Origin: Quillaja saponaria | Lineage: Eukaryota; Streptophyta; Magnoliopsida; Fabales; Quillajaceae | Length of the DNA stretch: 64,000 bases | Assembly: GCA_029379385.1 (NCBI GenBank) | Contig: CM055611.1 | Span: 15,880,062 to 15,944,061 of the forward strand | Reading direction: 5' to 3' | Part shown: one piece after another, positions 11,335 through 22,192 of the stretch | Layout: each line of letters begins with the position of its first letter | How positions within the stretch are numbered: position 1 is the stretch's first letter | Program-made: the position numbers and the translations under genes | The notes under the pieces: model-generated | Told to the model about the DNA's origin: nothing | Database searches by the model: none | Seen by the model: only the letters and a program-made list of their open reading frames with translations

Positions 11335-11890
11335 CATAGCCGATGTAACATCAAAGTATTATGTGTCAATTGATGTGTAATTTTTTATTTTTTATTTTTG
11401 GTTCGAAAGAGGCCCACTGGGCCTACAAGCAATAAAACGACAAATATCTCTTTCCTTACTAATAAATCCCCATCCCTGATAAAAGTGATTCAATCTCAGT
11501 TTGGTAACTTTGATAGAGTTTTAATTATAAAATTAAAGTTTGATTATTTTCTCAACTCACAAACAAATTTTGATTACTATAAATCATATTTAACAAAATA
11601 AAATCGGATTAGGTTAAATATTAACCTAAGAGTTCATGTGCATACCTACACAAAATGACTTATTTAATCAACATAGTGGCATGATTGAACTCTAATCTCT
11701 AGCATAGTACACACAATTAAACAATCATCTCATTTATTATGAACGCACAACCACTTTTGACCCATAAATTTTTTGATTGTTTGTTTGTAAATTGTAAGGG
11801 ATATAGATCAGCATTAGTGGCCCTACCCATGTCAGTCATGTTAAGAGTACTCATTCAATTGTTAATTAGTATTGCCCCTATTTGGTTTGG
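11335..11890 (+). repeat. Dispersed R1 repeat, copy at 11.5 kb
   Basis: The start ('gatgtaacatcaaagtatta') matches 52,368 and 3,710. The 11,740-11,870 part matches the 2,740-2,880 and 8,310-8,460 blocks ('cactttt/gacc', 'gtttgtaaattgtaaggg', 'attcaattgttaattagtat'). An open frame at 11,398-11,601 is repeat sequence, not a gene. Confidence 0.55.
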
Positions 11891-12089
11891 CTTTTGAAAC
11901 AACTTTTAAGTTTAAGCTTTTCTTTTGTAAGTTCTATTGTAAACCTAACAGAACTACTATATACTCACTAGAGTAAATAAAAACATAATTGAACTAGCCG
12001 TTACCAACAAACTAGAAAATAAGAAAAAGGGAGTAAAAGACAAGAAGTTGTCACAACTCAGAGTCTTCACAATCTCCTTGATATCTCTG

Positions 12090-12425
12090 AACTAACTTGT
12101 TGTGATGTGTTTTTAACCTCTAGACTTCATCTGAAGTAGGAGTCTTATTGAACACGTCATGGCGTTGTTGCCCCATCACAGTGCCATCTTCTCTGTTTGC
12201 CAACGAAGTCGTCCTCATTAACGGAGCAATGGCTTCCTTCTTCCTAGTACTGTGACTCTATCTTCTCAAACTTGGTTCTATAAAACTCAATATTCTTGTG
12301 CTACTGCCCCTTCTTACACACTGCTATAGCTGCAGCTCGATGCTCTTTGACTTGTTATACTTTGTCAACCATTTTGGCGCCACGGTGCTACTTTCAATTC
12401 CTTTTTTGATTCGGACTAGAATACT
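12090..12425 (-). pseudogene. Unidentified gene fragment with stops
   Basis: This stretch has higher GC and less low-complexity DNA than its surroundings. Read on the minus strand it gives broken pieces of polar, lysine/glutamate-rich protein, such as 'KKEAIAPLMRTTSLANRED' and 'FYRTKFEKIES', in two frames with several in-frame stops. It looks like a degraded exon or captured gene piece. I do not recognise the family. Confidence 0.3.
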
Positions 12426-12429
12426 TCTC

Positions 12430-13284
12430 AAAACACTTTAAAATAAAATAAATAATTATTTTAAAAAAACTACTCATAATTGAAATAAAACACTCATAAC
12501 TCCTAACACAGACATGACTTGACTAAAATTATCAATTCTAATTGAAATTTTACTTTAAATATAGGGATTTAACACAATTTAGAACTCATAAATGTAATAA
12601 AACAACTTTATTTCACAGAGTTATCAGCAAATGTGATAAAATGGTTATCTCAACAAAAAAATCATTAGACATGCATAAGGATAAGCAAGTAATATTATTT
12701 CGGGCGAAGAGTAGCCATTTGATAACTCATCAAAAATAACATGTGACTATCAACTTAGCCGAGCAATTTGAAGGCTTAACCTGAAATGGGCGAGTTGAAT
12801 TTATAATCTAGTGTTCTTTAAAACTTGAATTATTTAATTAGTGATTTCCGGACTCATCTTTTTTAGGGCCCTAAGGATTTTTGTGGGTATCCTTTAGTTT
12901 TTTCTCTTATTTAAGATAAAATTCCACGTTTAAACTATTTGGACTTGGGCTCTTAACTAAAACTTAATGAGTGCCAATTGTGGTGTGTTGTGAAGTTTGC
13001 GTGTTTAATATTCGAAACCACTATATTGTGGCTTACCAGCGCAGCCCATGGACCGAGCATGCAACCCCATAATAACAAATTAAATCTTTATAAAAGTCAA
13101 GCATGTCATCAAGAGCTATAAATTATGGGTTATGAACATAGTGGCAAACTAAAGCAGTCTGGGAAATCAGACAAGCGATATTGAAATTATTAATGTAACC
13201 ATGGAATTCTAGCAAATCACATCATTATAGATATATATCATCAAAAATATAAATATATATAATAAAAAAACATATCATTGTAAG

Positions 13285-13318
<34 letters not shown>

Positions 13319-14335
13319 AACGAGATAAAAATATATAGTGATGTTTAACAGTGTCAAGATATGCAACATAAATTATGTGCATAAATTCATGTTCATGTTT
13401 TCTTTCACATCGTAATAAAAGTTTTTTCTTGTCACATAGAACTCGGGAACTGGGAATTTATATTTAGCCATGCCATAAGAGTTTTATCAACTATGAACTT
13501 TCTTAGTTTGGTCAATAATTTATTTGAGCTCGACAAGAATCAATGAATACTCTAATGTTATTTCAATGGGTCGAATGTAAAGTCATAAATTAACTTGTGT
13601 AAATGAAAGTTTGAGCATGTCATATAGGCCATAAACTAGCCCGGCATTCGGAGCAAGCCATAGATAAAGTGCGTACACTGTGCTGCCTAGCTAAATTATC
13701 AAGTATAACTAGATTTCTTGAATTATTTTAATATATTTTAAATTTTATAATTTTCCTTTTATTTTATGAGAATTATTATTAATAAAATTATAAACTTATA
13801 TTTATTGTTTTATTTTAAAATTATTAGTTTGGAAAAGAAATTAAAATGGGGTGACATTAAAATATTAATTGATAAACAAGCCTATCTTGCTTTGTGTCAT
13901 TGTGTCATAATATAATATCCTAACAATTATATTATATAATATGAATTTTTAACTTCAAAAAATATTTTGTTACATAGATTTTTATTTTTAGTTTTGAATA
14001 TGCATATATCTTTTCTATTTAAGCAATAAATATATATATATATATGTATGTAATACATACATATATATATAGCATCAATACTAATTGCTATCTTGATTTA
14101 AATATAGATTTGTTCTATACTTTTTCATAATTGGTCATCTCTTATATGTAATGAAAAAAATCATGCAATAATTTAAATTAATTTTTCTCATATACGTGTA
14201 AGGTATATTATTGCTTAAAAAGTATAAGGAGTGAGAATAAATAAATTTACAAATATTAAATTCGGCTTCTCTTGTTTTATATATAAAAGCAAAAACATGA
14301 AATTGAAGTATTAAGCCCACATTTATTACAACAAT
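12430..14335. other. AT-rich intergenic DNA
   Basis: No gene recognised. It includes an (AT)n microsatellite at about 13,284-13,311 and another at about 14,033-14,070. Open frames at 12,542-12,739 and 14,135-14,320 have no family features. Confidence 0.4.
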
Positions 14336-14488
14336 CCATTGAGATCTACAAATATCATATTATTATGCAAACTTTCAACCCACTTTAGAAACACGACATG
14401 TATAAGTTAGCTCCATTGAGTTCTACAAATATCATATTATCATGCAAACTTTCCACTCACTATAGAAACACAACATATATAAGTGTCT
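14336..14488 (+). repeat. 77-bp tandem duplication
   Basis: 14,336-14,412 and 14,413-14,488 are adjacent copies starting 'ccattgag.tctacaaatatc' with scattered substitutions. This is a simple local tandem duplication. Confidence 0.8.
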
Positions 14489-15231
14489 ACCTTTAGCCAT
14501 ATTTTATTTCTCCCGCTTTATATACAATATCCAGCAATGTAAAATCCTAAATCTTCTGCATAAAAAAGAAGAAGAATGATTTATTGTAGAATGTAAAATA
14601 GAAATGAAGAAAATAGTAAAATATTGTTTAAAAAGTAATTAAAAGAGGTATGTGACAAATACACTCGCACACTATAAATTTATATCATGAACATAAATTA
14701 TGAAGCATCGGGTTTCTTAGGTTTTGCAATAATCTGAATCGGCATCTGGTTTTTCTGAAAGTTCATATTCTCCATGTTTCTTCACCTCGTGATTGCCAAG
14801 GCAAAAGATGGTCAAATAGTTCCTATGGTCCTTCTCAAACCTTTGGCTCTGAGTTCATGATCAAATGATGATTTTGTATTATATGTTAATAGAATTATTT
14901 GATTATATATAAAAAACTAGTATATATAAGCTACTTCATAATTGACTACATAACGAACCTAGCTAACCTAAAATAAAATACTACTAATAATAATAATAAT
15001 TGAGTATGCATGTTTAAACTATAATGGATATAAGTGTAGATTCAAGAAAATCTACTTCATAATACATCAGCTTGCTTTGATAGGAGAGTTATATCTTGGA
15101 GAAGCAAATAGTAATTGCTTAATCTACTATTAAAGTATAATCCATTACATGCTATTAAACCAAGTTACGGGCTTTCTGGTGGAGGAATTTTAAAATTGGG
15201 TTGAGAGTTGTTAACTCTAAAGCAATGCAAC
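14489..15231. other. Unassigned intergenic DNA
   Basis: No supported gene. A short minus-strand frame at 14,718-14,788 ends in a stop and reads as polar protein. It could be a gene scrap but is too short to call. Confidence 0.35.
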
Positions 15232-15421
15232 AAAAGTTCATTATAACAAATTAGTTGCAATGTTATCTTCTTTTTTTTAAGAATAATAAAGTTGATTTAT
15301 TGACAAATACATCGATATAAAATATCTTGTTGTTAGCGATCATATTAAGAAGCATAAAGTGGATATCTTGAATATCCGTATAGGACTAATGTTTAAAGAT
15401 CCTATGATTAAAGGATTGTAA
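15232..15421 (+). pseudogene. Ty1/copia RNase H C-terminal remnant
   Basis: 15,305-15,421 translates to the typical end of copia pol: a 'KYIDIKYLVV' motif (family form K-H/Y-I-D-I-K-Y), then 'VDILNIR', then 'LMFKDPMIKGL' followed by a stop, matching the family's terminal '(A)DPL-TKGL' motif. Just upstream, in other frames, 'CYNKLVAMLSSFF' resembles the preceding 'CDN-A' segment. The rest of pol is missing and no LTR was delimited. Confidence 0.65.
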
Positions 15422-16127
15422 TTCATACATGTTTTATTAGTTCAATCAAAGATTGATCTTGCTTATTTGAAAGAGATCTCATATGATATTCTTAGAATAA
15501 AGTTTGACATTAATGTTGTTGTATACATAAAGAATATGTCAATATATATATATATATATGGAAAGGAGTATTCAACTCTTTTGCAGAGACAAGGCATCTC
15601 TTTCTTATAAAATACCATGAATAACTTTCTAACACACTTTCTATTGCCTGGTATCTTGAGTCAAGTAAAGGGTAGACATCTTTAACTTTTTCTTTAATTT
15701 TATGGGTAAGTCTTGAAATGAAAAGACATACCATTAACTTATCACATTAACAACTAATTAATATGTATTCACTATTGCCTCATCAATTTGCTTCTGTATA
15801 GTCATTATGCAAGGGACTCAAACCAACACCTGTCTACATCAGAGATGGTAAAACAACACACATTTAGATACATGTGTTTCTATATATATAATATACTATA
15901 TACATTTCATATTCCGCAGAATATATATATATATGAAAAATGTAGTGAACTATCTTACGTTTATATATGTAATTCATAAATTCAATTTTTTTATTGACAA
16001 AAATAAAAATATATGATATATATGTGTATAGATGTAAATGATAGTAGTGGCAATTTGACACTACTAAAGAGATTTCAGATGTGTATGTAAATGTATATGC
16101 TATTTAATTTCATTTTCATGGTATGTA
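15422..16127. other. AT-rich DNA between copia remnant and SINE
   Basis: It contains (AT)n runs near 15,541-15,559, 15,884-15,900 and 15,921-15,934. Short open frames here are low-complexity. Part could be decayed copia 3' sequence. Confidence 0.35.
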
Positions 16128-16145
16128 CTGTTTATGTACTTTTAA
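16128..16145. repeat. TSD of SINE copy 2, left
   Basis: The direct repeat 'ctgtttatgtacttttaa' is matched exactly at 16,322-16,339. The terminal C is shared with the SINE 5' end, so the TSD is 17 or 18 bp. Confidence 0.88.
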
Positions 16146-16322
16146 AGGGCTCACCAGGTGCACAAAGTGTTCCCCGGCTATTGCGGGGGTAGGGGGAGGG
16201 TGGGCGCACATGTACGCAGCCTTTCCCTTACATTTTTGCAAAGAGGCTGTTTCCACGCCTCGAACCCGTGACCTACAGGTCACCAAAGAAACAACTTTAC
16301 CGTTGCGCCAAGGCTCGCCCTC
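16146..16322 (-). mobile_element. Au-like tRNA-derived SINE, copy 2
   Basis: Read on the minus strand this 177-bp element aligns end to end with the copy at 5,867-6,044 at high identity, including the same start 'gagggcgagccttggcgcaa' and the B-box 'ggttcgag'. A perfect TSD and few differences from copy 1 suggest fairly recent retroposition. The frame at 16,123-16,431 crosses the SINE on the other strand and is not a gene. Confidence 0.88.
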
Positions 16323-16339
16323 TGTTTATGTACTTTTAA
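16322..16339. repeat. TSD of SINE copy 2, right
   Basis: Exact partner of 16,128-16,145. Confidence 0.88.
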
Positions 16340-16609
16340 TTAAAAAAAAAAAAAAAAGTGTCTTGCGAAAACACAAGGAATCTCTGCAGGTTAAAGCAAA
16401 AATTGATTGTTTGGTGAAGTATGATAAATAGATTTTCAGATTGGTGAAGCAAGATGACAAATTATGCTCCAATAAAGTGGTACTAAATGTGGACAGTTTC
16501 TTAGGTGCTTTCTTTTGTCTCTGAGAAAGGCTTCACACATTTATTAATAGTGCATACCAGTTAGAGCAGTTGTGGCTCTTTTAGGATGCTTAGGGTCAAC
16601 ATCAAATTA

Positions 16610-16960
16610 AGTACTTGGTGTAGGAGCTTAAGAGTTTTTCTCACTTATATTTGGCATATTTTCTACTCTCCTTATTTTCAACTTTTTATTCTATACCTTA
16701 TCTGAACGGTATACATACCATACCAAACTATTGTCTTTTTACAAGTCTGGTAGACAGATTATCTTTTATCATACAATCTTCGTAGCTTGCTTATTCTCTA
16801 CTAGTTAAATATGGCTTAGTGACCTAATCTCAGTCTTTATGTGTACATTGAATGCAGAAAAGTGTAAAGGTTGGCACATTTTGTTTGGAATTGGCATTAT
16901 ATTTGTGATAGTGGTCACTATTGTAGCTTAATTATTGTTTTTCTTAAGGCATCTTATTCC
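16610..16960 (+). repeat. Intron-like repeat, copy 1 (copy 2 at 62,152)
   Basis: It matches 62,152-62,735 in direct orientation with high identity: 'aggagcttaagagttt', 'catataccat'-type blocks, 'ctttttacaagtctggtaga', 'agttaaatatggcttagtga', 'tggtcactattgtagcttaa'. Copy 2 has an extra ~240-bp block near 62,457-62,700 that looks like a TRIM fragment. It could be an intron piece shared by duplicated genes or an unnamed transposon. Confidence 0.7.
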
Positions 16961-17090
16961 TTTTATACCTATAGGACTAAAAAATAATCTTGGACACTTT
17001 GTTGTGTAACTTTGTCTTGTCGCCTTGCATTAGTGTGACTATTACAAAAAGTTTGATCATTTGATTTTTCATTATTAATTGATTTTGCAG

Positions 17091-17182
17091 GACCCTTCTT
17101 CATCAGCTGCTCCATATCTCCTCATAATTCGGTGGATGTTCGGGAGAAAGATGAGCAAGAACCAACCCTTGGGGATACTTAA
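17091..17182 (+). pseudogene. Possible orphan terminal exon
   Basis: A pyrimidine/AT stretch ends in 'gattttgcag' like a splice acceptor. One frame after it reads a polar tail including 'SPHNSVDVREKDEQEPTLGD' and stops at TAA. Composition is less AT-rich than the flanks. No upstream exons were found and the family is not recognised. A truncated gene 3' end is the working guess. Confidence 0.3.
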
Positions 17183-17244
17183 TTTTAAATTTATTTTCTT
17201 GCTATGAAAAAACAAAATACTTTGACTTGACATTTTAAAAAGAT

Positions 17245-18495
17245 CACTAGAAGAAAACTACCCATTATCGATAACCAAATTGGTCGGTAATGAGGTCAAA
17301 TTTCATAGGGAAAATTTAGGTGAAGACTTATTAACCAAAGGGTTGGTCAATAAAGTTTGTCGGCTAAGTTGGTTGGCAAAAGTTTTTTGGTAGATAAATA
17401 AGATCTGTGAGTAATTACTAACCAACCAAAAGGTTGGTATCTAATTACCGAATGACCAAGGAGGTCAAGGTAAATACTTACCGAACTCTAGTAGTAGGTC
17501 TGTAATTACCTCCCAACCTAGTGGTTGGTCGGTAATATTCCATATTCATCTTTCTATCATTTAAAAAAAATAATAATAAAATCCGGTTTTCCAATTACTA
17601 ATTTATAAACTAATATTGAAAATTAAATATATTGAAGAATTAAAATAAAATTGTTATATAATTATTAAAGTAATTAATCAACATAATGTAACATGCTTAA
17701 ATATACTATCATATAATATTTATCCATCTATATATCATAAAAGTAAAAACTATTAGCTAATTATTTTAATGAAAGTTCTCATCGTTCTCTTGATCATTCT
17801 AGGCATCTTCTTGTCCCAAATTAACTTCGCACACGATTTCCACCAATAGAAGAAGCTTCCATATGACTCTGTTGAAATAAAATAACTAAATAACATATAA
17901 TAAGGATAATGAGTAAACAAGGAAGAAAAGTACAAGTTAAGATCTTTAAATCTTTAAGAATGATATGTCAAAACTGCTCTGTCTTTGTTGTGCGTTTGAC
18001 TTTGTGGATAGCTTGCGATTGTGCTTTTGCTATTCTTAACGGAGAGCTTGCGATTGTGCATCTAGTGAAGCCTGAAACACAGTGATTGAGCAAAACATTA
18101 TTGAGGAGTTGGTGCTTATGGTGGATTGAAGAAAGGTATTAAGTTGTCGATTTTTTGGCTTGATCCTTGCTGTTAAGGTGGTAGGCGTTGATGGTAGATT
18201 GAAGAGGTTGAAATTATGGAGAGAGAGAGAGAGAGAAATGGGAAGAAAAAATAATAGTATGACAAATAAAGTGAGAAAGAAAGGGGATCTAGGGATTTAG
18301 AAAACACCAACCAACCACAAAGGTTGGTCAGTATAAAAGAATAAGCTAAATGCACGTTTCAACTACAAGAGGAATATGGCTAGTTAATAAAAGTGAAACT
18401 ATTTATCGACCAACTTTAGTTGGTCAGTGATATTACAAAACTTACTACCCACCAACTTTAGGTAGTCGGTACATCTCCCGCCAAAAAAAAAAGTG
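17245..18495. mobile_element. Non-autonomous CACTA (En/Spm-type) element
   Basis: It starts CACTAGAAGAAAACTACC. Its right end, read inverted, starts CACTTTTTTTTTTGGCGGGA. Both ends carry dense subterminal repeats of 'ttggtcggtaat', 'accaacc' and 'ggttggt' (17,275-17,545 and 18,305-18,475), a hallmark of CACTA elements. 'gat' precedes the left end and also follows the right end if one base was lost. No transposase is present. The interior has a (GA)n run near 18,217-18,236. Confidence 0.72.
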
Positions 18496-18511
18496 ATTTA
18501 TTATAATTATG

Positions 18512-19868
18512 TGTTATAACCTAAAAATTTAATGTTGTTATAGAACATTCATATATTGTTAAGACACTGAATCACTGAATATTGTGAATTAGAGTAAATA
18601 AGATTCAATATATGTATATAGATGTTTTTATATGTACAATCAGAATATTTATATATAAATTGTAAACTTAACTAGTTGTTATAATTGGATATCTAACTAT
18701 GAAATAAGAATAATACAATGTAAGTCTTGATTAAGGATAAGGATATATAAAATAAATTAACGTTATAAATAGTTGGATATAAAATGTACACATATAAGAA
18801 ATTTAAAGTTGACTTCGATTTTGATATTTGTTTCAAATAATTTTAGTGATAAAGGAAGTGATGTCCTTCCTAATGGAATAACCAAATCTCGATGATATAG
18901 TTGGTATTCTCTTTTCTTTTCTTAATTAAAAGGATAATTAGAAAATAAAGCAGTAAATAGTAAACCCAGTAAAGATAGGTACAATGTAATTCAATATTTC
19001 GTTCCATTAGATGTATCGTTGAATAAACAGTATTACTAATATCAATTAATTTCGTTCCAGTAAATGATATGTATCACTAGCCTGTGTAAAACCAATTGTT
19101 ATATGAACTTGTAGTGATTTTATTTATAGTCAAAGGGGTCACCTAAAAAGATTTATTAGATTCGTTAATGACTCCATTGTAATATATATATATATATATA
19201 TAAAAGATAAATCCTGAATATATCAAGTCTTTGAACCAACAAATTTGACCTTTAGAAAATGTATATATATTAAAAGATATTTATACACCTTGTTGATATA
19301 TTTAAATTTATGTATATAGAAAAGATATATTTATATCCTTTAGAAGAAATATGAAAATTAAGAAATCCGTATATGTTGGTTTGTCAACTAAGAAAACAGT
19401 TCAAAACTGTAAGTAGCTAGAGTTAATTATCCGAATTAGTTGAATTTTAAATGAGAAACATGATATGATCCCGAACGTTGACTTAATAGTAAAATATTAA
19501 GTTTAGTGTTTTAAAAGAAGCAGATAAACCCTTCTTGAAATTTAATTTCAACTATCTAATTTAAACAGTTAATTTAATTTGGTTTATCTAATTTATGTTA
19601 GCGTATAATTGTATGAGCAAAGTTTTATGTATTATGAGTCAATGAAGTAAAATTGGATAAGAAATCTAATGCCTGAGAAATAATTAGTGACAAGTATAAA
19701 TAGACAAGTCCGTAAATCTTTTAGTGAGAATTATTAAGAAACAAGAAACAACGTGGGAAAATCATAACTATATTGAAACAACAATACCTATATCTGATTT
19801 AGGTAAATAATCTATCTGTACCCTTTTGTTGTTGAAATTCGGGACGAATTTCTTTTAAGGGAGAAGAC
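18512..19868 (+). mobile_element. Degenerate gypsy LTR start and internal 3' end
   Basis: 18,512 begins TGTTATAACC and its first ~55 bases align with 19,869 onward, so both are LTR starts of one family. At 19,832-19,868 lies 'gaaattcgggacgaatttc' plus a purine-rich tract ('aagggagaaga'), the motif typically found between pol and the 3' LTR in plant Ty3/gypsy elements. Between them no gag or pol survives. An (AT)n run lies at about 19,182-19,203. Confidence 0.5.
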
Positions 19869-20071
19869 TATTATAACCCAATAATTTAATGTATGTTATA
19901 AAATATTCATATGTTGTTATGACCCACACAACCCGGTAACGAAATAATCAAGTTTTAGAGATGGCGTGTAAAATTTTAGTTATAAAATGACAAACAAATA
20001 AATAAATTAAATAAGTAACAATGCAATTAAATATCCTAGAACCTAACAACTTAACATATGTTTATGGATAT
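19869..20071 (+). repeat. Truncated LTR start after a polypurine tract
   Basis: It begins TATTATAACCC, likely an altered TGTTATAACCC, directly after the polypurine tract ending at about 19,867. It is cut off by the next LTR start at 20,072. Confidence 0.5.
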
Positions 20072-22192
20072 TGTTATAACCCTTATGACCCGGTAATGTA
20101 AAAAAAAAAAAATAGACTTTTGATGCAAGGTGTTAATTTACATTTTAAAATAAATTAATTAAATAAAAATATAGTTAAATATATTATAGTTCGGTATCTT
20201 AGTATATAATTTTAAATGTTGTGTATTTATGGTAGTAAAGTAAATAGTATTATGACCAAATAATTCAAATGAGTGGATAATTAACATATAAGATATATAT
20301 ATATTTATACACATATATACATTTACAACAAAAATTAGTTATAACTACAGCTTAAATTATGTTAATTTGAATTTAGATTTTTTTTATTATCTATTCCCCT
20401 CTTTTTAATTGTGGCTGTTGACTTATTTTTTTCTGCATTTTCTTCCTCTTTCTTGCAAGTTCCTTTTCCACCCCTGTTTTGCCTCTTGGAAGTCTTGGTC
20501 TATGGGTGATGTATGCTTGTTGTACCAGCTGAAGCTAGTTTCCTTTTAGTCCTTCTCTTGCCTTGGTTCCGTGTGAAAGGCTTGGATTGCACTGCCAACC
20601 TTCTTCTTTCATCCTTTTCTCTTGTTGGCTGAATTATTCTGCTGTGCTTTTCATTCAGTGCCAATTGCTTTTCTCCTTCCTTTCCTTTGTTTCTATTGGA
20701 CAGCTGGGGAGAGACTTGTTCTTGTTTTGCTTTTGGCTTCCCTTTGTTCTGTCGTTCCTTAACTCCCTCTTGCAATAAAGTTTCCTTTCTTTTTTCTAGT
20801 TGTATCTTGCTTTGTTTGCCTTCTTACCTCCAACTGGCAAAAGCCACCTCTTGTTCTGCACTTTTCCCTTTTTATTTTCTTTTATCGCTACTTTCCTTGC
20901 TTAAACATGTAGGAGAGCAAGTTACACTAGCAGCCAGCAAGTTTTCTTTTGGTCACACTGTACCAGTTTAGGGATTGGGTTACAGCTGGGGTTAGGAGAC
21001 GAGGTTGCCCTATTTGAGGAGAATTGGGAGGGGTTGATCTCTGGCCTTGTAGGCGGCAGTAGCAAGGGTTGTGATCAACTGCTAAATCTCTCTTGTTGTA
21101 CCCTATTTTAATCTTGCAACAAAGGTATTCTAGTTTGGCCTTTTTGTGGCTGTTTGGGTAAGTGTAATTCATGTAATTTGGTAGTAGTTTAAGGGGGATT
21201 TGCAAGCTTTCTTTGTGACTGCCCTCCAATTTGGTTGATAGTTCTCCATTTAGAGTATTAGTTTGTGATATTTTTGGGGTAATTGATGATTTAGGATTTG
21301 GAATTAAAGGAATCATGAATAACATGGAGTAGGAATGAAGATTAAAGGTAGAAATTTAAGGGTTAACGGAAAAAGAAAAGTTGAATTACATTGTATTGAT
21401 GTTGGGAATTGATGAATTGTATGAATTTTTAGATAAAGGAAAATAGACCTATACATACACATGAACTATAATAAAACATGTTCTTAAGGTATTTGATAAA
21501 ATGTTTACAAGAAAATTTATTTGAGTATATTGAATAGAACTTGGTAGATTTTGTGAGTGAAAGAAATTCATTATTTCGAATATCTTTGGGGCTGAATTAA
21601 ATTAAGGGTTTAAATGATAAAATGTAGCTTATAGTCTTGAAATATTTTCTACAAAATTTCGTAGCTTGGTTCTAAATATGTTGTCAGTTATAGCTGTTAG
21701 ACTTCGGCTAGGTCAGGCAGGATTTGTAGTGCCCTATTTTTGGTTCATATAATGAATTGAGTGGGTTCATGACAAATTTTAAGAAAATTTTCTGAATAAT
21801 AAAGATATATATACTTGTCTATTAATAAACTCAACAAATGGAATCAGATTTTGTTTTTCCTAGAGAAAGTTATGTTCAATTAACTAAGGTAAGGTCAAAG
21901 TTGTCAAAATCCTGTGTTTTGTAGAATTTGATGCAACTTTAAAGAATAAATTGTATTGATACACAAATCTAAAAATTATAAATGATATACCATTATAAAG
22001 TTATTTGTGTCTAGTATTTTATAAATTTTATGAAATTGGATTCGGAATTTGCTAGAGAAATATACAACCTTTAAAGTGGACATTGGTTCAAACCCCAAGT
22101 TTGGACAATTTCAGCATTTCTAACTCCCTAGTATTTTCTATCTTTGCTAATAGTTTTCTTCTGCCCTATGCATTGTCAAGACATTTAAAATG
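20072..22192 (+). repeat. Large gypsy LTR, 5' part (LTR-a)
   Basis: It starts TGTTATAACCC. About 21,590-22,190 aligns closely with 23,660-24,270 in LTR-b, sharing 'gttatagctgttagact', 'ggctaggtcaggcaggatt' and 'ttttctgaataataaagat'. The homology stops at 22,192, exactly where the next TGTTATAACC begins, so LTR-a is truncated by, or recombined with, LTR-b. The CT-rich frames at 20,500-20,971 and 20,927-21,325 belong to the LTR and are not genes. Confidence 0.65.

Noticed and set aside
13284..13311. (AT)n runs here and at about 4.66, 19.18, 23.22, 37.14, 39.31, 40.39 and 54.87 kb as regulatory or origin elements
   Set aside because: Ordinary plant microsatellites; nothing besides composition supports a function.
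14718..14788. Short minus-strand exon-like tail ending in a stop
   Set aside because: Only ~23 codons, no splice context that I trust and no recognised family.
16123..16431. 102-codon frame
   Set aside because: It spans the inverted SINE and a poly(A) stretch; not protein-coding.
20500..21325. Overlapping frames of 71-132 codons on both strands
   Set aside because: They lie in a pyrimidine-rich part of a gypsy LTR. Hydrophobic or basic composition follows the CT/GA bias, and the homologous LTR-b does not conserve the frames.
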